A stretch of DNA of 64,000 nt from Paenibacillus sp. JJ-223 (GTDB lineage Bacteria; Bacillota; Bacilli; Paenibacillales; Paenibacillaceae), in assembly GCF_927798175.1 (NCBI RefSeq), contig NZ_CAKMMP010000007.1, positions 186,001 through 250,000 on the forward strand, written 5' to 3'. The notes beneath the pieces are model-generated. The model did not search any database and had not been told where the DNA came from. It saw only the letters and a list, made by a program, of their open reading frames with translations. The position numbers and the translations under genes are program-made. Below, one piece after another: positions 1-8,038 of the stretch; position 1 is the first letter of the stretch, and each line of letters begins with the position of its first letter.

Positions 1-842
1 GCCATCGTTTCGATGATGCGGCTCTGCGAGAAAATAAACAGCGTGATCGGCACGCTCATGAGGATGAGCGCCACCGCGGCAGCAGCCCCGGCACGCGAGA
101 TGCCGCCAAGCACGATCTGGCCTGCCGCGTAGTGAAGCGTCTTCAACTGTTCGCTATAGATATAGCCATTGCCGTCGCTGCCCCACAGCATCTGGAACAG
201 CAGGATGATCAGCGTCAGCCAGGCCGGTTTCACGTTAGGCATGACGATGGACCAGAAAATGCGATACTCGCTGGCGCCGTCGATCTTGGCCGCTTCCAGC
301 AGCGCATCCGGAATCTGCTCCATGAACTGCTTCATCAAGTACAGCCCAAGCGAGTAGGCGAACGCAGGCACGATCACGGCCCAGTACGTATCGATCCATC
401 CGATCCAAGACATGATCATGTAGTTCGGAATGGCCGTGACCGCAGGCGTGAACATCAGCGACAGGACGACGACCTGGAACATGAACGCCTTGCCCGGGAA
501 TTTGTGCTTCGCCAGCGGGTAAGCCGCCGCCGAGGCAAGCAGGACGTGGCCCACGATGCCGATGCCCGTAATGAACACGGTGTTGAATACGTACCTGGAG
601 AACGGCACCCATGAATCGCTCAGCAGGTTCATCAGATCGGTGAAATTGCTGAACGTCGGATTTTTCACGAACAGGGTCGGCGGAAAAGTGAAAATCTCAT
701 CAAGCGGTTTGAACGCATTGTTGATGGCATAGATGAGCGGCAGCACCATAAACGCACCGAAAACGAGCAATAGGGCGAACAGGGAAAAGTTGCCCGCGCG
801 CGAGCGGTTGATCCGTTTTTTGCCGGTAGCGATCGCGGCCAT
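1..842 (-). CDS. Sugar ABC transporter permease, MalG/CUT1 type (partial, C-terminus outside window)
   Basis: Cytoplasmic-membrane permease subunit of a carbohydrate importer. From the ATG at 842 the frame stays open to the left edge (280 codons), so the C-terminus is missing. Hydrophobic segments are seen near residues 18-38, 90-110 and 125-145. The conserved EAA coupling loop that contacts the ATPase is present (EAAKIDGASEYRIFW, then MPNVKPAW). The start lies one base past the stop of the upstream MalF-type permease, so the two are translationally coupled. No ATPase gene is in view; CUT1 importers of this group commonly borrow a shared MsmX-like ATPase (established knowledge). The substrate cannot be read from the sequence. 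Confidence 0.93.
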   Translation of the reverse strand, partial: MAAIATGKKRINRSRAGNFSLFALLLVFGAFMVLPLIYAINNAFKPLDEIFTFPPTLFVKNPTFSNFTDLMNLLSDSWVPFSRYVFNTVFITGIGIVGHVLLASAAAYPLAKHKFPGKAFMFQVVVLSLMFTPAVTAIPNYMIMSWIGWIDTYWAVIVPAFAYSLGLYLMKQFMEQIPDALLEAAKIDGASEYRIFWSIVMPNVKPAWLTLIILLFQMLWGSDGNGYIYSEQLKTLHYAAGQIVLGGISRAGAAAAVALILMSVPITLFIFSQSRIIETM

Positions 843-843
843 G

Positions 844-1812
844 TTATTCCCCCACCCTTCTCAGCATTCTCTGCACCAACAGGTTCGTGCCGACCATGAT
901 CATGAACAGCACGGTGGCAATGGCCGAGGCGTATCCCATCTCGAACCGGGTCGTTCCGAAATCGATCAGATGGGTGACGACCGTCTCCGCCGCGTAATTC
1001 ACGCTCGGGAATCCGGCCAGCGCGATCGACACGTCCGCAACCGCAAACGACGTCGTGAGCTGGATGACCGCCCCGAACATGAGCTGCGGCCGCATCGAAG
1101 GGAGCGTGATGTACCACAGCTCCTGCCAGCGGTTTTTGATGCCGTCCACCGCACCCGCCTCGTACAGCGACTTGTCGACGGTTTGCAGTCCCGCGATGAA
1201 CGCGAGGAACCCGGTGCCCAGACTGAGCCACAGCTGGACCAGAATCAGGATCGGCATAATGTACGCTTCCGTTTTCAGCCATTGGATCGGCTCCAGCAGA
1301 ATGCCCCACTTGATCAGCAGGCCGTTCGCGATGCCGTAGCGGTCACCCGAGAAGATCATCAGCCAGATGAAATACACGTTGCCCGAAATCGACGGCGCAT
1401 AGAAAATAAGCGTCATGAATGCCCGCCATTTCGGCGTCAGTTCATTGATGATCCAGGCAAACACGAAACACGCGATATAACTGACCGGACCGGTGATGAT
1501 GGCAAAAAGCAGCGTGTTTTTGATCGCGATCAGGAAGACGTCGTCCTCCAGGAACAGCCGCGTATAGTTCTGCCAACCGATGAACCGCGGAAACTCCAGC
1601 ATGTTGAAGTACGTGAAGCTGAGAATGATGGAGACCGCGACGGGGATGACGGTAAACAGGGTGAACAGGAGCATGTACGGAGCCAGAAGCACATAGGAAT
1701 GTTTGCTTGCCTTCACTTCCTTCAGCTTCCAGCCCCACCAGGCCTTCATGCCCCTTCTTGGCGATTGGCCGGGAGAGGCGTCCTGCCCATCCCGGAGAGA
1801 TATTTGCGACAC
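844..1812 (-). CDS. Sugar ABC transporter permease, MalF/CUT1 type
   Basis: Membrane permease that pairs with the MalG-type subunit encoded directly downstream. The 322-residue protein has a basic N-terminal tail, a first membrane helix around residues 40-62 (YVLLAPYMLLFTLFTVIPVA), further helices, and the EAA loop YEAGAVDGIKNRWQELW followed by TLPSMRP. Length and motif placement are normal for MalF-like CUT1 permeases. The gene follows the tethered solute-binding protein by 18 bases and precedes the second permease by one base, so the four genes read as one operon. Confidence 0.94.
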   Translation of the reverse strand: MSQISLRDGQDASPGQSPRRGMKAWWGWKLKEVKASKHSYVLLAPYMLLFTLFTVIPVAVSIILSFTYFNMLEFPRFIGWQNYTRLFLEDDVFLIAIKNTLLFAIITGPVSYIACFVFAWIINELTPKWRAFMTLIFYAPSISGNVYFIWLMIFSGDRYGIANGLLIKWGILLEPIQWLKTEAYIMPILILVQLWLSLGTGFLAFIAGLQTVDKSLYEAGAVDGIKNRWQELWYITLPSMRPQLMFGAVIQLTTSFAVADVSIALAGFPSVNYAAETVVTHLIDFGTTRFEMGYASAIATVLFMIMVGTNLLVQRMLRRVGE

Positions 1813-1830
1813 GGTTAACCCTCCCTCTGC

Positions 1831-4761
1831 TTACGGAAGACCGAATTCTTTGCGTTTGATCCGAATCTCGTCCTGAATGTATTGGGTGTAGTCCATGATG
1901 GATTCCCTGGCCTCGACGTTGCCGACGACCGTTTTGTAGAACGCATTGAACAGGTGGCGTCCCGTAAAATACCCGCCCGGCACTTCCGGAATGCCCTGCA
2001 CGCTCTCGAATTGCTTCTTGAGGTTGGCATAGTCCTCGGCCGGCCACGGCAAGGAATCCAGCGCTTTGATGTTGGCCGTCGGATAACGCGCGGCTGCGCC
2101 CATAAGCCCTTCCATTTCCCGGCCGAACTCGGCCTGGATCGGCGTGCTGGTCCACCATTTCATGAACGCCCATGCGGCGTCCTTATCCTGCGCGTTCTGC
2201 AGCATCATGACGGCGCTGCCTGTGCTCGGAACGTCCCGATTCAGCGAACCGTCCGCCTGGACGGTGCCGGGAACCGGCACAAATCCCCATAAGCCGCGAA
2301 TTTCCGGCGCAAACACGGACAACTGGTTGTACGTGGTATAGTCGCTCAAACCAATCGGCATCTGCCCGGTGCGGAAACGGTTGGCGAAATCGTACTCCCG
2401 TTCCAGCTTGTAATCCGTATAGAACTCGGTCCAGCGCTTGAACGTTTCGATGCCGATTCGCGAGTCGAGATCGGACTCTCTGCCGTCATTGCGGTAGAAC
2501 GCCCCGCCGTTTTGCAGCAGCATCGTGGCGTACTGGGAGTTCGGCGGGATGTTAACCCCCTGCATGTTGGCCTGAGCCACGACCGGCATGCCGAACTCCA
2601 TATGGTTTTTGCTCAAGATCGCAAGCGTGCTCTCCACGTCTTCCCAAGTCTGCGGCACGTCGAGCCCCAGCTCCTCAAGCACGTCCTTGCGGTAAAAGAG
2701 CATGTTGAAGGTTTGCGTTTCCGGCAGGGCATAGACGCCCGAATCGTATTCGTAAGGCACGATGGCGCTGTCGCGGAACTCCTGCTTCACCTCGGCATAA
2801 TCGCCGAACTGCGTCAGATCCACGGCAGAATGGCGCATCGCGAAATTGACGGGCAAGTCGTTGCCGATCTGCATCGCCACGTCCGGTCCGTCTCCCGACA
2901 ACGTAGCAGGCAGCAATGTGCCCATGTTGACCAGTTTGAGATTGACGCTGATGCCGGTCTCCGGCGTAAACGTCTCGTCGATCATCGCTTTCATCGTATT
3001 CGCCTGGTCGCGTCCGCTGCCGATCCATACCGTAATCGCGCGCTGTTCCTCCGAGGATGCCACGTTGCCGATCTGGTTGTAGTCGATGAAAAACGAATTA
3101 TAGAACGTTTTGGCTTCGTGGCCGAGTTTGGCCATCGGCCCCATGCCGGTTTCGGGAATCCGCTCATCGACCGACGTAACATACAACGCATCGATCTCCA
3201 ACGGTTGTTCTCTCGCCTGCTGCACCCAGGTGCCAAGCCCGCCCGCATTCGTTTTGTAGGCCGCGAGCCGTCTTGGAATGGTATCCGGTTCCTCCACCAT
3301 CTCGTCCAGCTGCTGGGACATCGTCTTTAGAAGCGCTTCCTGATCGCCGGATTGCCCGGACAGCAGCCGCAGCTGGGCTGCCACTTGCTTGAGCCGCTTG
3401 CTCTCGCCTTCAAGCACCTCCAGCAGGTTCGGGATTTGCTGCTCGACCCGATAATCGCGGAATTCGTCGGGCTTGGTGCCCGTAATCATCAAAATGCGGC
3501 GATACATGGAGTTCAGATTGTACAAACTGTCCTCCACATGGCGGATCAGCGGGGCGAAGTCGCCGAGGCTGTTCTCCAACCGGATGACATGTTTGCCTTT
3601 CTCCAACCGGAACCGATATGGTTCGCTGCCGCCCAGAACGTCCACGCGGTAACCGCTCTCATAACGGAACGGCGCCTTGTTCATTTCGGCGAAGGGCACC
3701 TCGCCGTCGATCGTCAGCTTGCGGGTCGAATAGATGCCTTTCACAAAGTTTTGCTGGGCGGTAAAGCCGATATGGTAAAGTCCGGTCTCCGGCACGTCGA
3801 CTTCCCATTCGATCCATTGGCCCGGCAGGCGCCAGTTGTAGCCTCCAATGGTGTTGACGCGAATCCGGGAAGCGCTGTACGGCGATACGGCCGAACTCGA
3901 TCTTTCGCTGGTCGGGTACAGCGTGGGCGAGGATTTGGCGATGGCCGCTTCCCCTTCGATCCGCAGGACGATCCCCTTCGGCTGTCCGGACAAATCCGTT
4001 TGCCGGGCCGCCTCCGTTTCCGCGTACGGCACGGCCTGCTTGTCATTGAACAGCCGCAGTGAACGGATCACCATCGGTTCGCGCGAAGATTTCAGCGTCA
4101 GCACATGTTTGCCTTTGGCCAAATAAAACCGAAAGGCTTCCTGTTCATAACCGTCCGAATCCCGAAACGTCTCCTCCATCCAACGCGGCTTCTCCACTTG
4201 CTTCGGGCGCAGATCGTTGCCCTGATTGTCCTGCTGGACGTCCTGCTTCTCATTGCCCCATACACGGTCGAACTGCAAATAAGCCGCTTCCGCAAAAGGA
4301 AGCTCGCCATCGATGTAGAGCGCACGCTCTATGGCAGAGCTCTTGCCTTCAACCGGGTAATATACGGCGGAAAGGTTGTAAAGCCCGCTCTCGGGAACGT
4401 CGATCTCCCACTCCACGAGACCCGTTTCCCCCGTGTACAACGATACACCCTTCATGCCTTCGTAGTTTTCGAGCCGGCGCACATCGTCTCCCTCGGCCCG
4501 CGCATAACTTCCGGCCTCGATAGTGATGTCCACCTCGGGCTTGGCATCCGTGCCCACCCGCGACAAATATTGCTCGTAACCGTTCTTTTGCCTGGTTTGC
4601 TGCAAAACGGCATCCACCTGTATCTCGGGCAGGGGTCCCGAAGGCACTTCCTCGCTCTTCGCGTCCATGCCGTTAATCAGAACAAGCATGACGCACAACG
4701 CTGCAGCCACCCCGATCGCAGCTGTGAGAGTTCTTTTTTTTCGTCGTTGCATTCCAGCCAT
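1831..4761 (-). CDS. Membrane-tethered extracellular solute-binding protein with two N-terminal beta-sandwich modules
   Basis: A 976-residue protein, about twice the size of an ordinary sugar-binding protein. I chose the ATG at 4761 because AGGAGG lies at 4771-4776, nine bases upstream; the GTG at 4812 lacks such a site. A basic N-terminus and one hydrophobic segment (about residues 12-32) with no lipobox cysteine suggest a membrane anchor. Two related modules follow (about 75-235 and 255-430). Each has a 'WE-DVPE-GLY' strand, an 'IDGE-PFAE' strand and an 'L-KGKHV--L' strand, as in carbohydrate-binding beta-sandwiches. After a helical linker, a type-1 solute-binding domain runs from about residue 575 (ITVWIGSGRDQ) to the C-terminus. 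It probably supplies captured sugar to the adjacent permeases. The module identity is inferred from the repeat pattern. Confidence 0.88.
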   Translation of the reverse strand: MAGMQRRKKRTLTAAIGVAAALCVMLVLINGMDAKSEEVPSGPLPEIQVDAVLQQTRQKNGYEQYLSRVGTDAKPEVDITIEAGSYARAEGDDVRRLENYEGMKGVSLYTGETGLVEWEIDVPESGLYNLSAVYYPVEGKSSAIERALYIDGELPFAEAAYLQFDRVWGNEKQDVQQDNQGNDLRPKQVEKPRWMEETFRDSDGYEQEAFRFYLAKGKHVLTLKSSREPMVIRSLRLFNDKQAVPYAETEAARQTDLSGQPKGIVLRIEGEAAIAKSSPTLYPTSERSSSAVSPYSASRIRVNTIGGYNWRLPGQWIEWEVDVPETGLYHIGFTAQQNFVKGIYSTRKLTIDGEVPFAEMNKAPFRYESGYRVDVLGGSEPYRFRLEKGKHVIRLENSLGDFAPLIRHVEDSLYNLNSMYRRILMITGTKPDEFRDYRVEQQIPNLLEVLEGESKRLKQVAAQLRLLSGQSGDQEALLKTMSQQLDEMVEEPDTIPRRLAAYKTNAGGLGTWVQQAREQPLEIDALYVTSVDERIPETGMGPMAKLGHEAKTFYNSFFIDYNQIGNVASSEEQRAITVWIGSGRDQANTMKAMIDETFTPETGISVNLKLVNMGTLLPATLSGDGPDVAMQIGNDLPVNFAMRHSAVDLTQFGDYAEVKQEFRDSAIVPYEYDSGVYALPETQTFNMLFYRKDVLEELGLDVPQTWEDVESTLAILSKNHMEFGMPVVAQANMQGVNIPPNSQYATMLLQNGGAFYRNDGRESDLDSRIGIETFKRWTEFYTDYKLEREYDFANRFRTGQMPIGLSDYTTYNQLSVFAPEIRGLWGFVPVPGTVQADGSLNRDVPSTGSAVMMLQNAQDKDAAWAFMKWWTSTPIQAEFGREMEGLMGAAARYPTANIKALDSLPWPAEDYANLKKQFESVQGIPEVPGGYFTGRHLFNAFYKTVVGNVEARESIMDYTQYIQDEIRIKRKEFGLP

Positions 4762-4817
4762 CCTGCGAGTCCTCCTCATCAAGGCTGATGCCAGCATTGC
4801 CTCCGTCGGCACCTCGG

Positions 4818-4862
4818 AAAAAGGGGCATCCGTGCATCATTGCGGGCACGCGACACCCCTTT
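4818..4862 (-). terminator. Intra-operon hairpin with T-tract between the two solute-binding genes
   Basis: Read on the minus strand, AAAGGGG and CCCCTTTTT face each other, with extra pairing inside (CGTG/CACG), followed by a run of T. It lies 16 bases past the stop of the lipoprotein SBP gene and before the AGGAGG of the next gene. Such a structure would give more SBP message than permease message by partial termination or 3' protection. That role is inferred. Confidence 0.6.
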
Positions 4863-4877
4863 CCGATTGTGCTGGAA

Positions 4878-6260
4878 TTATGGTTTGCCGAGCTTGTCGA
4901 CAGCGGCCTGAGCCTGTGCCTTGTATTTTTCGGCGGTGGCGGTCACGGACGCATTGTTTTTGATGATATCGTTTACATAATCGCCGATCGGATACCCTGC
5001 ATAGGCATCATCCAGCAGGATGCGCCCCGTGCCCGCGATATGCTCGCGAATCATGGCGATATCCCTCTCGTCGGTATAACGGCTTTCCAGGTAATCCTGG
5101 CCCGGATATTCTTCGATCTGCGGGATGTCAAACGTTTCTTCCCAGATTTGATACACGATTTGCGGGTCTTCGACCCCTTTGGGAATGAACTTGGCTGAAG
5201 CTGCATTGTTGGCGTAGGTCACTTCCTTGCTGCCCTGAGGGCCGTTCGGAATCGGGACGACGCCGGCGGCAAACGTAATATCGCCAAGCTGCCATTCCGC
5301 AGCGGTGAACAGGGCGACGTCCCCGTCCTTGAAGGTGTTGGACTCTTCCCAATTGGTTTTGTCGCCGGTCTTCACTTTCACGACGTTTTCCACGTTATAG
5401 AGTCGTTTGACGAACTCGGCGGCCTCAATCGTTTTCGGATCGGACAATCCTTCTTTGGCATTTTCGTCGTCTACGATCGTTCCGCCATTGGCTGCGGTAA
5501 AGTGGCGAAGCGCGTCAATCGCCCAACCCGAGTATCCGTACACATCAATCTTTCCGTCGTTATCCGTATCCTTGGTTGCCTGCTTCGCCAGTTCCAGGAA
5601 TTTGTCCCAATTCCACTCCCCTTTGTTGTAAAGCTCCTGTGGATCGGGGAGCGACAGTTTCTTGAACAAATCGCGGTTATAGTGCATCCCCAGACCGATG
5701 CTGGTCGGTGTATCGAATGCATAGTAGTCGCCGGCGATGGCCGGGTATTTGGTCATCAGGTTCGCTTCCTTGTTGATATTGTTATCGTCGGTGGTAAATT
5801 CGGACAGGGGCAGCAATTGGCCCTTGAGAATGGCCGGAAGCGCCGATTTATACTCCATCTGCACGATGTCCGCAAACGGCTCGCCGGCAAGGGCGGTCGT
5901 CGTGAACTTGTTCATGTATTCTTCGAAAGGCACGTTCACGAACTCAATCTTGACGTTGTACTTCTTCTCCACCTCGGCTATCTTGTCAAGGCGCGCCTTG
6001 TCGGATGCCGTTTCCCCCGCCGGCTTCAGGTCCCACCAGGCAGCAACCTTAATGACCCTGCCGTTCAAGTCCGGCACGTCTGCCGCAGGCGGTTCTGTAT
6101 TGCTCTCCGTGTTGTTTTGGGCGGTTCCCGTGTCGGTGCCTGATTCAGCGTTTTGCTCATTTTCGGCTGCTGGCGAAGTTCCCCCTCCGCCGCTGCAACC
6201 GGAAATAACCAAAACCATGCTCAATAACAGAAGCGATAAAAAATTCCACGTTTTTCTCAT
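4878..6260 (-). CDS. Sugar ABC transporter substrate-binding lipoprotein
   Basis: Extracellular lipid-anchored sugar receptor of 460 residues, first gene of the importer operon. The ATG at 6260 follows GGGGAGG at proper distance; the GTG at 6269 sits too close to it. The signal peptide ends in a lipobox (VISGC) followed by a low-complexity Ser/Gly/Glu/Asn/Thr linker, as expected for a lipoprotein. The mature part begins RVIKVAAWWD and carries normal type-1 SBP features, including a repeated Asp-rich DTDNDGKIDVYGY segment resembling a calcium loop. It differs from the 976-residue SBP downstream, so the operon encodes two receptors for one permease pair. Confidence 0.94.
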   Translation of the reverse strand: MRKTWNFLSLLLLSMVLVISGCSGGGGTSPAAENEQNAESGTDTGTAQNNTESNTEPPAADVPDLNGRVIKVAAWWDLKPAGETASDKARLDKIAEVEKKYNVKIEFVNVPFEEYMNKFTTTALAGEPFADIVQMEYKSALPAILKGQLLPLSEFTTDDNNINKEANLMTKYPAIAGDYYAFDTPTSIGLGMHYNRDLFKKLSLPDPQELYNKGEWNWDKFLELAKQATKDTDNDGKIDVYGYSGWAIDALRHFTAANGGTIVDDENAKEGLSDPKTIEAAEFVKRLYNVENVVKVKTGDKTNWEESNTFKDGDVALFTAAEWQLGDITFAAGVVPIPNGPQGSKEVTYANNAASAKFIPKGVEDPQIVYQIWEETFDIPQIEEYPGQDYLESRYTDERDIAMIREHIAGTGRILLDDAYAGYPIGDYVNDIIKNNASVTATAEKYKAQAQAAVDKLGKP

Positions 6261-6318
6261 GCTTCCCACAACCTCCCCGAATGTGTGTAACCCACTTTCC
6301 CCTCCAAAAGAAAATAAA

Positions 6319-6376
6319 CAACCAAACCTAACGAAATTATAAAATCTTCAATATTCGTTATTTTATTGTTTGGTTA
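6319..6376. repeat. Inverted repeat ACCAAAC / GTTTGGT in the importer leader
   Basis: AACCAAAC near 6320-6328 and GTTTGGTT near 6368-6375 are inverted copies separated by about 40 AT-rich bases, lying between the candidate promoter and the SBP start. They may be a looped pair of regulator half-sites or a leader hairpin. The 6261-6809 stretch holds no convincing gene. Confidence 0.35.
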
Positions 6377-6386
6377 TGACAAACAA

Positions 6387-6415
6387 AATTTAACATATGG
6401 AAATGTAAGCGTCAA
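6387..6415 (-). promoter_or_regulatory. Candidate promoter of the sugar importer operon
   Basis: On the minus strand TTGACG (6410-6415) is separated by 17 bases from TAAATT (6387-6392), upstream of the SBP lipoprotein start at 6260. The -35 hexamer lies inside the cre/LacI-type half-palindrome at 6404-6417, so a bound repressor would block RNA polymerase. The -10 is weak, matching consensus at four of six bases. Confidence 0.5.
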
Positions 6416-6417
6416 CA
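6404..6417. promoter_or_regulatory. Cre-like / LacI-family operator
   Basis: TGTAAGCGTCAACA is an imperfect palindrome centred on CG. It differs from the cre consensus TGWAANCGNTNWCA at one fixed base. LacI-family proteins and CcpA both bind such sites. Position over the -35 of the importer promoter suggests repression either by the divergent regulator at 6810 or by CcpA; the sequence alone cannot tell which. Confidence 0.5.
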
Positions 6418-6724
6418 TTTTTGTTGTTAACTTTTTCTGTTTTTTCTGGTATCATGCTTGTGTAAGCTTAAAAACCCCTGTTATAACGATATTATCCTGT
6501 TTCCGAATTCATTCCTCATCTACAGAGATCGTTTTACTCCTACACATCATGTTATTTAACAGAAATAACAAAACAAAAAAATATGTATATAAACTGCAAA
6601 AAAATTAAGGGATAACAGCGAACCGAAACGATACTTCATTCCAGTAGACTGGTTGTGCTTGATTAGTAGATTTCTCTCGATTTGCCCGTATTCATTTTGG
6701 TCCGGTTATGGCAATCCATCATTA

Positions 6725-6751
6725 GATTCATGAAAATGAATCATGTATACT
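6725..6751 (+). promoter_or_regulatory. Candidate regulator-gene promoter with embedded palindrome
   Basis: A TATACT -10 hexamer lies at 6746-6751. Just upstream is a perfect palindrome with seven-base arms, GATTCAT at 6725-6731 and ATGAATC at 6736-6742, occupying the spacer and -35 zone. No good -35 is visible. The arrangement suggests an autoregulated or activator-dependent promoter for the LacI-type gene starting at 6810. Confidence 0.4.
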
Positions 6752-6809
6752 AGAGTCAGCTTGATGTCTCATTACGGATAAACGGCAGAACTACGAGTGT
6801 AAGGATGGT

Positions 6810-7847
6810 ATGATGAAGACGAAGGTAACAATTCAGGAAATTGCGCACTTTACAGGACTGTCGAAATTTGCAGTCTCACGCGCGCTTTCCGGCAAATCGG
6901 GCGTCAGCGAGCAAACGCGGGACATGATCCTTAAAGCTGCAGGCAAACTTGGGTATTTTAAGGACAACAGCACCTTGTCCGGCGATCAACATAACGGCAA
7001 TGATCTGCAAGATCCCCAAAACGTGCGCTGGAGCGGAACGATTCTGATCCTGTTTCCCAACGTACGCTATCAAAACCAGGAATCCATCTATTGGGGGCCG
7101 GTGTTTAACGGGATTTCATCCCGTTTGAACCAAAAGAACATCAATATTCTGACGCTCACCGAGCCTTCCGCCGACCAATTGTTCACCCTGCTGAACCCGG
7201 ATGCCATCCGCGGCATCATTACAGTCGGCACGATCTCGACGCCTATACTGCTGGAGATCAAGCGGCTCGGAATCCCCGTCGTGATGGTGGATCACCTTGA
7301 CCCGGTATTTCAATCCGACAGCATTTTCACCGACAACTTCGCTTCCATGCGTGAAATCATGCTCTACCTTATTCGAAAAGGATTTAAATCCTTCCAGTTC
7401 GTGGGTGATATCGGGGATGCGCAAAGTTTTTACGAGCGCTGGGTTGCATACGGGGCAGTGCTCATGGGCGACAACATCGAAATGAACCAATGGCCGGAGC
7501 TGATCGCTCCCGACATCGATTTTCGGCAAGTGCTCTCGTCGATTATCGAGGAGGGGAAGCTGCCCGAGGTATTCGTCTGCGCCAACGACTTTTATGCGCT
7601 GTATACCATCGAAGCTTTGCAAAGCTTGGGAATCAACGTCCCCGAACAGTGCGTGGTCACCGGTTTTGACAACGTATACGACAACATTCCGCTGCTGGCC
7701 ACGGTTAACGTCAATAAGGAACTGCTTGGCGCTCGTGCCGTAGACCAGATGTTATGGCGCATCCTCAACCCGGAGAGCAGCGTGGAGAAAAAACTGATCC
7801 TGGCCGACGTTATCATTCGCGAACAGTATGGCAAGCCCAACGGATAG
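6810..7847 (+). CDS. LacI-family transcriptional regulator
   Basis: DNA-binding repressor of 345 residues, divergent from the sugar importer and therefore its likely controller. The N-terminus carries the LacI helix-turn-helix and hinge (VTIQEIAHFTGLSKFAVSRA, then SGVSEQTRDMILKAAGKLGYF). A periplasmic-binding-protein-like sensor domain follows (from about residue 70), ending in the typical VVTGFDN--D--PLLATVNV segment. Two ATGs stand side by side (6810 and 6813); AAGGA at 6801-6805 suits the second better. The effector sugar is not readable from sequence. Confidence 0.93.
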   Translation: MMKTKVTIQEIAHFTGLSKFAVSRALSGKSGVSEQTRDMILKAAGKLGYFKDNSTLSGDQHNGNDLQDPQNVRWSGTILILFPNVRYQNQESIYWGPVFNGISSRLNQKNINILTLTEPSADQLFTLLNPDAIRGIITVGTISTPILLEIKRLGIPVVMVDHLDPVFQSDSIFTDNFASMREIMLYLIRKGFKSFQFVGDIGDAQSFYERWVAYGAVLMGDNIEMNQWPELIAPDIDFRQVLSSIIEEGKLPEVFVCANDFYALYTIEALQSLGINVPEQCVVTGFDNVYDNIPLLATVNVNKELLGARAVDQMLWRILNPESSVEKKLILADVIIREQYGKPNG

Positions 7848-7866
7848 CGCGGTCTATGTTTCATAT

Positions 7867-7916
7867 GCAGAAATCCCCTGTACCTTGGCACGTTTGCCAG
7901 TACAGGGGATTTCTGC
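7867..7916. terminator. Long perfect hairpin between convergent genes
   Basis: Seventeen-base arms (7867-7883 and 7900-7916) pair perfectly, and TGGCA/TGCCA continues the stem inside the loop. It lies 19 bases past the regulator stop and about 120 bases from the convergent DUF4272 gene end. Neither side shows a clear T-run, so a classic intrinsic terminator is not proven; it may still stop or protect transcripts in both directions. Confidence 0.55.
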
Positions 7917-8038
7917 TGATTCATGTATTTGATGGTTATCCTCGTTGATTAGGAAAAAGGGATAAACAGCGATCGGAAGATGGTACTGCGCTCGCAGGGC
8001 ATTAGTGGGATTTATTATTGCGGTTTATATAGACGGAC

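Noticed and set aside
2512..3330. 272-codon plus-strand frame opposite the tethered SBP
   Set aside because: His/Arg-rich product typical of the complementary strand of a GC-rich gene; no ribosome site.
6366..6608. 80-codon plus-strand frame in the intergenic region
   Set aside because: No ribosome site, low-complexity Phe/Asn/Lys-rich product, and it crosses the importer promoter and operator.
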